A DNA stretch of 64,000 nucleotides from Myxococcales bacterium (GTDB lineage: Bacteria > Myxococcota_A > Polyangia > Polyangiales > Ga0077539): NCBI GenBank assembly GCA_016793325.1, contig JAEUKI010000052.1, positions 682,001-746,000 of the forward strand, given 5' to 3'. The position numbers and the translations under genes are program-made. The notes under the pieces are model-generated. The model had not been told where the DNA came from. It saw only the letters and a list, made by a program, of their open reading frames with translations, and did no database searches. Below are positions 43,299-51,243 of the stretch, piece after piece. Position 1 is the stretch's first letter. Each line of letters opens with the position of its first letter.

Positions 43299-44879
43299 GT
43301 GCAGTTCATCTGGACGGTGGCGTGGCGTCATTTGCGCGCCAAGCGGAGCAGCTCGGTCTCGATCATCGGCGCCGTGGCGATCCTCGGGATCGCGCTCGGG
43401 GTCGCGGTTCTTTGCTCGGTGCTCGCGGTGACGTCGGGCTTTCAAACAGCGTTTCGCGAGAAGGTGCTCGGCGTCAACGCGCACTTGCTGGTGCTGAAGT
43501 ACGGCTGGGATTTCACGGAGTATCGTGAGGTTCTTCCGCGCGTTCGCGCGATGCCCGGCGTCGTGGGGGCGTCGCCATTTTTGTTCAACCCGATGATGAT
43601 CACGCGCGGTGATCGCATCGCGGGCGTGATGGTCAAAGGGATCGACCCGGTGCTCTCGCGCCAGGTGCTCGACCTCTACTCGTACATGGACGCCGGGAGC
43701 ACCGAAGGGCTGCGCCGCCCCAACGAGACGCCGCCGAGCGCGCAGGTCGAGGACCCGACCGTTCGCTCGGATCGATCGCTCGATGACTATCTCGCGCGTG
43801 CTCGACGCGAGGTCGTCACGCTCCGAGAGCGCAACGAGCGCGAAGAGCGAGACTCGCCGCTCTCTGCGGACGCGCCGCTCGGCGCCGACCCGGTCAACGC
43901 GCGCGAGCCGCCGATGCAAGAGGGACCGACGGCCGCCGAGCCAACGACGCAGGCGACGCCCGTCGAGGCGGGTGGCTACGAGCTTCCCGGTGGTGGAGGT
44001 GACGACCCGACGGCGGTCATCGGTCGCGAAGTGATCGAGCAGCAAGAGCGCGACGCCGCGCGGCGATCGGGTGAGCTGCCGGGCGCGATCGTGGGCGTGA
44101 CGCTCGCGCGCAACCTGCGGTTGCGTGTGGGAGACACGGTGCGAATCATCTCGCCGCTGACCGGCGCGGACTCTGCCGTGGTTCGGCATGGAGCTGCTCC
44201 GCGCGCGAAGGACTTTCGGATCATCGGGATCTTCAACGCGGGGTTCGACGAGTACGACTCGCGGCTCGTGTTCGTGGATCTGTGGCAAGCGCAGCGCTTC
44301 TTCGATCAAGGCGACGCGGTGACGGGCATCGAGATCAAGGTCAACGACCTCGATCGCGCCGCGTCCATCGGCCGCCGAATCGAGCGCGAGCTCGGCGGCG
44401 GTCCGTTTCACACGGTCGACTGGGCGTCGCTCAACCAGAATCTGTTTACGGCGCTCAAGCTCCAGAAGCTCGCGCTCGCGATCGTCATCACGATCATCAT
44501 CGTGGTCGCGGCCTTCAACGTCGTGGCCACCCTCGTGATGCTCGTGCTCGACAAGCGAAAGGAGGTCGCGATCCTGAAGGCGATGGGCGCGGACGAGTCG
44601 AAGATTCGCTGGATCTTCTTGCTCCAGGGCACGATCATCGGCGTGGTCGGGACGGGGCTCGGGCTGCTCGTCGGCGGAGGCGTGTGCCTCGCGCTGCTCA
44701 AGTGGCACTTTCCGCTCGATTCGCAGGTGTACTTGATACGGTACGTTCCGGTCCGGCCGAGCCTCACGGAGTTTGCGCTGACCGCGATCGTGTCGCTGAC
44801 GATCTCCGTGCTCGCCTCGACGATCCCCGCTGCGTGGGCCGCGAACCTCACGCCGCTCGAGGGACTTCGGCACGAGTGA
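43299..44879 (+). CDS. LolC/LolE-type lipoprotein-releasing permease with long insertion
   Basis: 526 residues, about 110-120 longer than usual. Membrane helix 1 at 20-45, a periplasmic domain, then three helices (about 385-525) with the ending AANLTPLEGLRHE typical of Lol/FtsX permeases. Residues about 135-258 are a Pro/Glu/Asp/Thr-rich, helical insertion (SLDDYLARARREVVTLRERN, then PPMQEGPTAAEP) within the periplasmic part. Lol permeases release lipoproteins from the inner membrane for transport to the outer one. No LolD ATPase gene is adjacent; the 17.7-kb ATPase is of that subfamily. GTG start. Followed by tRNA-Gly. Confidence 0.88.
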   Translation: MQFIWTVAWRHLRAKRSSSVSIIGAVAILGIALGVAVLCSVLAVTSGFQTAFREKVLGVNAHLLVLKYGWDFTEYREVLPRVRAMPGVVGASPFLFNPMMITRGDRIAGVMVKGIDPVLSRQVLDLYSYMDAGSTEGLRRPNETPPSAQVEDPTVRSDRSLDDYLARARREVVTLRERNEREERDSPLSADAPLGADPVNAREPPMQEGPTAAEPTTQATPVEAGGYELPGGGGDDPTAVIGREVIEQQERDAARRSGELPGAIVGVTLARNLRLRVGDTVRIISPLTGADSAVVRHGAAPRAKDFRIIGIFNAGFDEYDSRLVFVDLWQAQRFFDQGDAVTGIEIKVNDLDRAASIGRRIERELGGGPFHTVDWASLNQNLFTALKLQKLALAIVITIIIVVAAFNVVATLVMLVLDKRKEVAILKAMGADESKIRWIFLLQGTIIGVVGTGLGLLVGGGVCLALLKWHFPLDSQVYLIRYVPVRPSLTEFALTAIVSLTISVLASTIPAAWAANLTPLEGLRHE

Positions 44880-44910
44880 GAGAAAAAATCGCGAACCTCG
44901 ATTCAGATGG

Positions 44911-44939
44911 TTGACACCAACGCAGGGGGGCCGTAATAA
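44911..44939 (+). promoter_or_regulatory. Sigma-70-type promoter of tRNA-Gly
   Basis: TTGACA at 44911-44916 and TAATAA at 44934-44939 (17-base spacer), or CGTAAT at 44932-44937 (15-base spacer). Same layout as the tRNA-Val promoter at 7062. tRNA begins at 44955. Confidence 0.75.
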
Positions 44940-44954
44940 CCGCCCACCTCTGAC

Positions 44955-45031
<77 letters not shown>

Positions 45032-45036
45032 CAAGC

Positions 45037-45070
45037 ACGGCCGAAGTCTTCAACGAGACTTCGGCCGTTT
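45037..45070 (+). terminator. Terminator hairpin after tRNA-Gly
   Basis: ACGGCCGAAGTCT (45037-45049) and AGACTTCGGCCGT (45056-45068) pair over 13 bases with a TCAACG loop, followed by TTGCGTTT. Same architecture as the tRNA-Val terminator. Confidence 0.85.
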
Positions 45071-45115
45071 GCGTTTCTCCGGTGTTCGATACGGCGAGCG
45101 CTGTGGGACCGCGGG

Positions 45116-46867
45116 TCAAATCCCGAGCGGACCTCGCTCGTGCTCGAGCCGCATGGTCTGTCCCTGCGCGGGCGGGTCGAAGCTCTCGAGGCGCTGGTTG
45201 CGCCAGCGAACCAAGCACGTCTCGCGCGTCTCGAAAGGCCGATCGAAGGTGAACTCGACCCGCTCGGGGCGACCGCTCGCGACCGTGAGAATTCGCGTCT
45301 GCATCGCGCGGTGTCGGAGGATGGTTCCCGCGGTGAAGGGTTCGCGCGGGCTTCGAAAGACGTCCGCGAAGACAAAGGACGTGAGCGTTCCCTCGCTCGC
45401 GCGGAGCTCGATCGTTCGCGGGCCCGTGCGGGCGAGGAGCAGCGTCGTCGGCTGCATCGAGAGCATTCGAAAGGTGCCGCCGAAGCTCGGATCGATCAGG
45501 GCCAGCGCGGGGGCGGCGTACATTCCGAGGGCGGGATCGGCGCCGTCGACGAGCGCGTAGTCCGCGTGGTGAGCGCAGCGGATCGCGTGCTGCGTGGCGA
45601 GCCGTCGCTCGACGACGGAGCAGGCGACGTTTTGTGCGGACATTCCCGCGCGGAACATCGTCGCCAGCACGACGCGAAACGCGACGATCGCGGCGATGGT
45701 GGCGTACGCGGCCGCGCGTCGATCGTGCCGTCGCGAGAGCGCGCGGCTCCACAGCGCGGCGATCGCGGCGAAGAAGCCCACGAAGCCGATCGAGAGGAGG
45801 CGACCGCCGAGGATCCCGAAGAGGCCCGGGGCGATCGCGAAGAGCGAGCCGACGAAGAGCGCCACGAGCGCGCGGTGTTCCTCGCGAGAACTCGCGTCGC
45901 GCGTGCGGTGAAGGGCGAGCGCCACGAGCCCCGTCGCGCCGAGGCCCACCGCCGCGAGCGCGGGGCGCGCGGCAGGCGCCATGAGGTAGATCTCGCTCGG
46001 GACCGAGAGCGTTGCGTCGAGGAGGAGCACGCCGAGTCGTATCGGCAGCTCGCGCAACGCCTGACCCAGCTCGCAAAATGGGTCGAGGTAGAGGCCCGAG
46101 CCGCCCGCGCCATAGCCGAAGCGTCCGTAGAGGAGCAGGTAGGTCGCGGCGATGGCGAGCGTCGGCGCGTTTGTTCGAATTCGTGTGCGCCAATTCGAAT
46201 CGGGCGTGAGCGCCCACTCGAGCGCGACGAGCAGCGGGACGAACCCGAGGGCGATCTCGCCGAACGCGAGCGCGAGCACGAACAGCGCGGCGACGCCGAT
46301 GGTCGGCGGTTCGCGGCCGGACTTTCGCGCGCGGGCGTAGCGATCGAGGGCGAAGATCGCGACGGTCGCGGCGCACATTCCGTTGCGCGCGGCGACCCAG
46401 AGCGCGCCGGTGGAGGTGTGCGGCGAGAGCGCGAGGAGCCACAGGGCGAGGAGCGCGGTTCGGCGCTCGAGGACCGCGCGAAACAAGCGGGCGGACGCGA
46501 CGAGCAGCAGGGCGAACCACAGGAGCGAGTGCGCGTGCGAGACGAGCGCGCTTCCGCCGAGCGCGCGATGCTCGAACGCGAACACGGCGGAGCTGAGCGG
46601 GCGAAAGAAGCGCAGGTGCAGCGACGGAGAGCTCCACCAGGGGAGCGTTCCGCTGTCGATGAGCTGACGGGTGTGCTCGGGCGAGCGCGTGAACTCGTAG
46701 AGTCGAAGGGGGTTTGCGTCGTAGTCGGCCGCGCGACCCTCTGCGATCAATCGCTGCGACCAGTCGTCGTTGTAGTGATCCGCCCAGAGGCCGGGCAAAT
46801 ACAACAGCAACGACAGCGCGATCGGGACGACGAAGGCGAGCTCGATCCTTGGCTTTGCAGCGGACAT
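45116..46867 (-). CDS. Polytopic membrane protein, glycosyltransferase-like
   Basis: 583 residues with about 10-12 predicted helices from residue 8 to about 430 and a soluble C-terminal tail (about 470-583). The first luminal/periplasmic loop (WADHYNDDWSQRLIAEG) has an acidic DD-W patch similar in position to the first loop of ArnT/PMT-type glycosyltransferases that use lipid-linked sugars. I see no more decisive motif, so this is a structural guess. Alternatives are a generic membrane protein of unknown function. ATG at 46867 starts the first helix. Confidence 0.7.
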   Translation of the reverse strand: MSAAKPRIELAFVVPIALSLLLYLPGLWADHYNDDWSQRLIAEGRAADYDANPLRLYEFTRSPEHTRQLIDSGTLPWWSSPSLHLRFFRPLSSAVFAFEHRALGGSALVSHAHSLLWFALLLVASARLFRAVLERRTALLALWLLALSPHTSTGALWVAARNGMCAATVAIFALDRYARARKSGREPPTIGVAALFVLALAFGEIALGFVPLLVALEWALTPDSNWRTRIRTNAPTLAIAATYLLLYGRFGYGAGGSGLYLDPFCELGQALRELPIRLGVLLLDATLSVPSEIYLMAPAARPALAAVGLGATGLVALALHRTRDASSREEHRALVALFVGSLFAIAPGLFGILGGRLLSIGFVGFFAAIAALWSRALSRRHDRRAAAYATIAAIVAFRVVLATMFRAGMSAQNVACSVVERRLATQHAIRCAHHADYALVDGADPALGMYAAPALALIDPSFGGTFRMLSMQPTTLLLARTGPRTIELRASEGTLTSFVFADVFRSPREPFTAGTILRHRAMQTRILTVASGRPERVEFTFDRPFETRETCLVRWRNQRLESFDPPAQGQTMRLEHERGPLGI

Positions 46868-46935
46868 CGGCCGCCGAACGATAGGTACAAAACGCTCGGC
46901 GCCATCGGTGGTCGCGCGATTTTGTGTGCCGGGGT

Positions 46936-48042
46936 CTAGACCTGCGGTTCGAAGAACGACTCGACCACGCGCGCGCCGAGGGCTCGCAGCGAACCGAGCT
47001 CGATCGCTGACGCGGCAGCTTGAACGCCGACGCGCTCGAGGCCGAGTCGAAGCCAACGGCTCGGGGCTCCGAGCGCGCTCGCGACCGCGCGTTCGGAGGC
47101 GTCCCCCGAACGCGCGGCCGTCGGGCCCATCCGGCGCAGGGTTTGGGCGAACCAGTCGCGGTGCTGCGAGCGCGTCGTCTCGTTTGCGCCGCGGCCGAGG
47201 CGCGCGACGACGACCGCGAGCTCGTCAGCGATGCGCGAGAGCAACACGCGGGCTTCGTCTCGCGGGCGCGGCGCGGCCTGCGCGAGCGAGCGTTCGAGCG
47301 CGGTCGCGAGCGCGTCGATGTTCCATCGGAGGTCGTGGTCGGCGGAGTTCCACGCGTTGACGGCGAGCGCGGCGTCGATGGGCAGCGCGTGGCGGTCGAG
47401 CGCGCGTCGTAGGGCGCGAACCGAAGCGCTGATGTTGCTTCGCTTGACCTCGTCGTCGAACGGCGGGTGCGTCACTTCGGGCGGGTCGAGCTCGTCGACG
47501 CGCGTCGCGACACACACAATCAACGGCGCTCGACCGTGCGTCGCGCGCATCTCTTCGATGGCCGCGCGAACGTCCTCGAGCTCGCTGTCGATCCCCGCGT
47601 CCGCTTCGCTCGCGGCGTGCGCAAACACGAGCGTGTCCGGTGGGCAATCGAGCAACGTCTCTCGAAGCGCTTCCGCGCGCGCTTCGGCGACCCCTCCGGC
47701 GCTGAGTCCGCCCGTGTCGATCCACTCGATGTCCGCCGCGCGGACGGTGACCGCGTACGAGCGCGCTTCGCCCGTGGTGTCTTCGACGGCGCCGACCTGT
47801 GCGATGGGCTTCGACGTGATCGCGTTGAGGAGCGAGGATTTTCCCGCGCCCCTGCGGCCGACGACGGTGACGCGCGGTCGCCGGCCGTGCTCTGCGAGGA
47901 TCGAGAGCGCGCGAAGTCGAGCCGCGAGGGGACCGACGACGGTCACGCCGCGCGCGTCGAGGTCTGCCTCGCACCGTTGGATCGCTGAGCGAATGCGCGC
48001 GCTGTCGGCCGGCTCGAGCTCGAACGGCTCAGCGCTCGCCAT
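46936..48042 (-). CDS. GTPase of the TrmE/Era/dynamin-like superclass, second of a tandem pair
   Basis: 368 residues. G1 GRRGAGKSSL (about 62-71), G3 IDTGG, G4 TRVDE, all as expected for a P-loop GTPase; the switch-1 Thr pair is in EDTTGE. The C-terminal half is helical without a membrane segment. It is paralogous to the next gene (48029), with which it shares G1-G4 wording, and overlaps it by 14 bases. Unlike its partner it has no membrane domain. Role unknown, cell-envelope or ribosome-linked functions being typical of the group. Confidence 0.85.
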   Translation of the reverse strand: MASAEPFELEPADSARIRSAIQRCEADLDARGVTVVGPLAARLRALSILAEHGRRPRVTVVGRRGAGKSSLLNAITSKPIAQVGAVEDTTGEARSYAVTVRAADIEWIDTGGLSAGGVAEARAEALRETLLDCPPDTLVFAHAASEADAGIDSELEDVRAAIEEMRATHGRAPLIVCVATRVDELDPPEVTHPPFDDEVKRSNISASVRALRRALDRHALPIDAALAVNAWNSADHDLRWNIDALATALERSLAQAAPRPRDEARVLLSRIADELAVVVARLGRGANETTRSQHRDWFAQTLRRMGPTAARSGDASERAVASALGAPSRWLRLGLERVGVQAAASAIELGSLRALGARVVESFFEPQV

Positions 48043-49366
48043 CGGGCTCTGGCTTCGTCTCGGGATCTTCGTCGTGATGTGCGGGCGCGGGCGCGACGCT
48101 GCCGGGCGTCTCGATGAGCGTATCGCTTGGTTTTTCGCTGGCGGATCCCTTGAAGAAATCCTTTGGCAACCCGGCTTGCTTGACCTTCTCGAACTCGGCG
48201 CGCGTCTCGTCGATGGTGGCGCCGTCGATGAAGTACTTGATGGCGGCGAGGCCGAGCGCCCACGTTCCGCCCGCGGCTACCGCGCCCGAAATCGCGCCAC
48301 CGAAGCCGGGGACGAGCTTGATCAACGACCGCGCCGCGGCGCGGAGCGCGACGCCTGCGCCGACGTTGAGGCCCATTCCCGCGGTCCATTCGGCCACCAT
48401 CCGCGCACGCGACGCGCGCTCGGACAGAAAGCTCACGCCCATCACCATCACGCCCTGCAGCGGCGTGAGCACCACGAGGTCGTGCGGCAGCGGCGCAGCG
48501 CCGATGAAGAACGCGATGCTCGTCGCCCCGGTGATGATCCGGCGAGCGACGCGCCTGCGCAGCGCGCGGCTCGTCTCGAAGGCCATCGCGGCCTCGGTCT
48601 GCGCGAGCTGCGGGAGCGCGTCGAAGACGGCCGAAGCGAGCGAATCGACGTTGTACCGCCAGTCGATCGCGATCGATCCGTCCGAGAAGTACTTCGCGAA
48701 CGCGCCGACAGGAACGGTCGCTGCTACCGTGATCGCCTTGCGCTCGAAGTGGCGCTTGAGGACCTCGACGGCTTTGTCGATGTTGCCGCGTTTTTCGTCG
48801 CCGAACGGCGGTTGCTTGGGCAGCGGCGGCGCGAGCTCGTCGACGCGCGTGACGACCGCGACGACGGGAGGCTTCGCTGCGCCGCGGCCCTCGATCGCTG
48901 TGAGGATGGTCTTGAGGTCGTCGATGTCGTCGTCGATTCCTGCGTCGACCTGCGTCGCGCGAACGCAGAAGAGCAAGACGTCTGGCGGGTCCTTTGCGAG
49001 CAGCGCTGCGACGCGCTCGGAGCGCTCGGGGTTGCCGCCCGCGCGGAGGCCGGGCGTGTCGATCCAGCGGACTTTGCGCTGGTTGCGCTCGAGGTCGAGC
49101 CACTGAGGCTCGCGCGTTGTGTCGTCGACCGCGCCGACGTCGAGGACCTTTGCGCCGAGCAGCGCGTTGGCGAGCGACGATTTGCCGCTGCCGCGACGGC
49201 CGACGGCGGCGACGCGCGGCGGTCTTCCGTCGAGGACGAGCGCGCGGATCGCGCGGAGATCCGCGGCCAGTTGGCTCAGGCCGTGGATGCGAGCGAGGAC
49301 CGCTTCGAGATCGGCGAGCGTCTGCGCGGCTTCGCTGCGTTCGGGGTCGTGAGGCGTGTTCGCCAT
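48029..49366 (-). CDS. Membrane-associated GTPase (DUF697-type C-terminus), first of a tandem pair
   Basis: 445 residues. G domain with G1 GRRGSGKSSL (about 55-64), G3 IDTPG and G4 TRVDE; the switch-1 stretch is DTTREP. Residues about 270-390 contain two or three hydrophobic segments (ITGATSIAFFIGAAPLPHD, GLNVGAGVALRAAARSL, GAISGAVAAGGTWALG) like DUF697/YcjF family membrane modules. The tail is acidic and Pro-rich. The downstream gene overlaps by 14 bases; a heterodimer of the two paralogues is a reasonable idea. Confidence 0.87.
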   Translation of the reverse strand: MANTPHDPERSEAAQTLADLEAVLARIHGLSQLAADLRAIRALVLDGRPPRVAAVGRRGSGKSSLANALLGAKVLDVGAVDDTTREPQWLDLERNQRKVRWIDTPGLRAGGNPERSERVAALLAKDPPDVLLFCVRATQVDAGIDDDIDDLKTILTAIEGRGAAKPPVVAVVTRVDELAPPLPKQPPFGDEKRGNIDKAVEVLKRHFERKAITVAATVPVGAFAKYFSDGSIAIDWRYNVDSLASAVFDALPQLAQTEAAMAFETSRALRRRVARRIITGATSIAFFIGAAPLPHDLVVLTPLQGVMVMGVSFLSERASRARMVAEWTAGMGLNVGAGVALRAAARSLIKLVPGFGGAISGAVAAGGTWALGLAAIKYFIDGATIDETRAEFEKVKQAGLPKDFFKGSASEKPSDTLIETPGSVAPAPAHHDEDPETKPEPDGER

Positions 49367-49432
49367 TCGTGGTGCTCGGTTCGAAGCATAGCGCTCGCGC
49401 GCGGCGCGCCCAGTCGGGCGAGTCCAACGCGT

Positions 49433-49990
49433 TCAGCGCGGACGTGGCGCCACGACCGAGCGTCGCGGGGTGTCGTCTTGCGTGTTGGTGTCGACGATGC
49501 GGTTGTCGTCGTCCGTCGTGCTGACACGCGTCGGGACGTTTGTGGGGTTGAGCCCTCCGCGGACGAACTGAACTCCGACGAAGAATCCACCGAGAGAAAG
49601 GAGCCACAAGAGGACGCCGAACGCTTTTCCGCTGCTCTCTTCGCTCGACCACGCGCGGATTCCGAGGCGAAAGATGTAGCCCGCGATGCCCGCGACGACC
49701 GCCGCCGCGACGAATGGGCCCTGCCTCCACGCGGCGGATTCGACGCGCGCGTTGTGCGCGATCTGACCGGTCCCGCTGATGGCTGAGCCGACGATGAAGT
49801 ATGCGATGACGCACGACGCGAGGCCCGCGATGATGAGCGCCCAGCTCGTCGGGACCTGCTTGGCGCCTCCAACGATGAGGGCGACGCCGAACACGAGCGC
49901 GACGAGGGCGAAGCCCCCCAGGTACATCGCGGACATGGCGCCAAACTGTTCGGACGCCCAACGAACTACGTGAAAGCCTTCGAGCGGCAT
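49433..49990 (-). CDS. Four-helix membrane protein of unknown function
   Basis: 185 residues, four predicted helices (about 21-42, 48-68, 92-110, 121-140) and a cytoplasmic Asp/Thr/Arg-rich tail. No motif I recognise. It is 66 bases before the tandem GTPase pair on the same strand, so it might be the membrane partner of that GTPase system. ATG at 49990, divergent from the quinone oxidoreductase with 34 bases between starts. Confidence 0.65.
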   Translation of the reverse strand: MPLEGFHVVRWASEQFGAMSAMYLGGFALVALVFGVALIVGGAKQVPTSWALIIAGLASCVIAYFIVGSAISGTGQIAHNARVESAAWRQGPFVAAAVVAGIAGYIFRLGIRAWSSEESSGKAFGVLLWLLSLGGFFVGVQFVRGGLNPTNVPTRVSTTDDDNRIVDTNTQDDTPRRSVVAPRPR

Positions 49991-50024
49991 GAGAGACCAA
50001 CGATAGTACCGAAAGGAGCGCCGG

Positions 50025-51002
50025 ATGCGCGCGATCGTCTACGAAGGAGCAGGAGGGCTCGAGGTTATTGCGTTGCGCGAGGTCGCGACGCCCGAGCCGG
50101 GACCGGCGCAGGTGCGCGTCAAGGTGTGCGCCACGGCCGTCAATCGCGCTGACCTCTTGCAGCGAATGGGCGCGTATCCGGCGCCGCCAGGCGCGGTGAA
50201 GGACGTTCCGGGCCTCGAGTTTTCGGGGGTCGTGGACGCGGTGGGACCCGGAGCAGACCCACAATGGCTCGGTCGAGAGGTGTGTGGGATCTCCGGTGGA
50301 GGCGCGTACGCAGAATATGTGTGCGTGCATCAGGGCGTGCTCATGGCGCGGCCGAGCGGGATTGCGCTCGACGAGCTCGCGGCCGTTCCCGAGGCGTTCA
50401 TCACGGCGCACGACGCGCTGGTGACGATCGGCGCGATGGTCGAAGGCGCGACGGTGCTCGTTCACGCGGTCGGCAGCGGCGTCGGCGTGGCGGCGGCGCA
50501 AATCGCGGTCGCGGCGGGCGCTCGCGTGTTCGGAACGGCGCGCTCTGCGGACAAGCGCGCGCGGGCTAAAGAGCTCGGGCTCGAGGCTGTGTTCGACGGC
50601 GAGGCGTGGTCCGAAGGCGTTCGCGACGCGTTGGGAGCGCGGGGCGTCGACGTGATCGTTGATTTCGTGGGCGCACACTACCTCGCGCGCAACGTCGCTG
50701 CGCTCGCGCCTCGAGGGCGCCTCGTCGTCGTCGGTCTGCTCGGCGGAACGCACGGCGAGCTCGACCTCGGGCTGCTCCTGCGGAAGCGCGCGCGCGTCGA
50801 GGGGACCGTCCTTCGATCGCGAAGCGACGACGAGAAGGCCGAGGCGACCGCGGCGTTCGCGCGATGGGCGGAGCCGCGTTGGGCGAGCGGCGCGCTGCGG
50901 CCCGTGATCGACCGGGGGTTTTCGCTCGAGCAAGCCGCGGAGGCCCAAGCCGTGATGGCCTCGAACGAGAACTTCGGAAAGATCCTCTTGCGCGTGCAGT
51001 GA
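50025..51002 (+). CDS. NAD(P)H:quinone oxidoreductase (zeta-crystallin/PIG3-like)
   Basis: 325 residues, zinc-free MDR fold. The catalytic domain has MRAIVYEGAGG, NRADLLQRMGAYP and PGLEFSGVVDAVG; the NADPH loop is HAVGSGVGVAAAQIA at about 146-160. The NRADLLQR wording and the PIG3-type AP.PPGA segment place it with TP53I3/PIG3 quinone oxidoreductases. It reduces quinones one or two electrons at a time with NADPH. AAGGAG precedes the ATG. Followed by a strong terminator at 51086. Confidence 0.94.
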   Translation: MRAIVYEGAGGLEVIALREVATPEPGPAQVRVKVCATAVNRADLLQRMGAYPAPPGAVKDVPGLEFSGVVDAVGPGADPQWLGREVCGISGGGAYAEYVCVHQGVLMARPSGIALDELAAVPEAFITAHDALVTIGAMVEGATVLVHAVGSGVGVAAAQIAVAAGARVFGTARSADKRARAKELGLEAVFDGEAWSEGVRDALGARGVDVIVDFVGAHYLARNVAALAPRGRLVVVGLLGGTHGELDLGLLLRKRARVEGTVLRSRSDDEKAEATAAFARWAEPRWASGALRPVIDRGFSLEQAAEAQAVMASNENFGKILLRVQ

Positions 51003-51042
51003 TCGCCGACGGGCTCGGAGCGTGCGGCCAACGAAGGTTGCA

Positions 51043-51212
51043 GCGTTTGGTCAGCGCGCCCGGAGCTACTTGCTCGTCACGTTGTGCGCGGGGCGAAGGG
51101 GTCGGCACGACCGCCCCGCGCTCGACTGTTTTTCAGTGCGCGTCGGAGTCTGCCGCGGCGTAGCACCGCGGGCTGAAAGCTATGCTCGCGTTCGAACGCG
51201 CTGACCAAACGC
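51043..51212. repeat. 16-base perfect inverted repeat bracketing 138 bases
   Basis: GCGTTTGGTCAGCGCG at 51043-51058 has its exact reverse complement at 51197-51212. The enclosed 138 bases include the terminator at 51086. Neither arm extends further, and flanks show no clear target-site duplication, so a MITE-like element is possible but unproven; a paired-site regulatory or structural element is the alternative. Confidence 0.5.
51086..51135 (+). terminator. Rho-independent terminator of the quinone oxidoreductase gene
   Basis: GCGCGGGGCG (51086-51095) pairs with its complement at 51112-51121, with an inner GTCG/CGAC stem, and is followed by TCGACTGTTTTTC. It lies 84 bases after the stop at 51002. 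Confidence 0.75.
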
Positions 51213-51243
51213 GACGAGCCTACAGCAGAGCTGCCTCGTCGCG

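Noticed and set aside
47231..49786. A plus-strand open frame over the GTPase pair
   Set aside because: Antisense shadow; GTPase motifs are clear on the minus strand.
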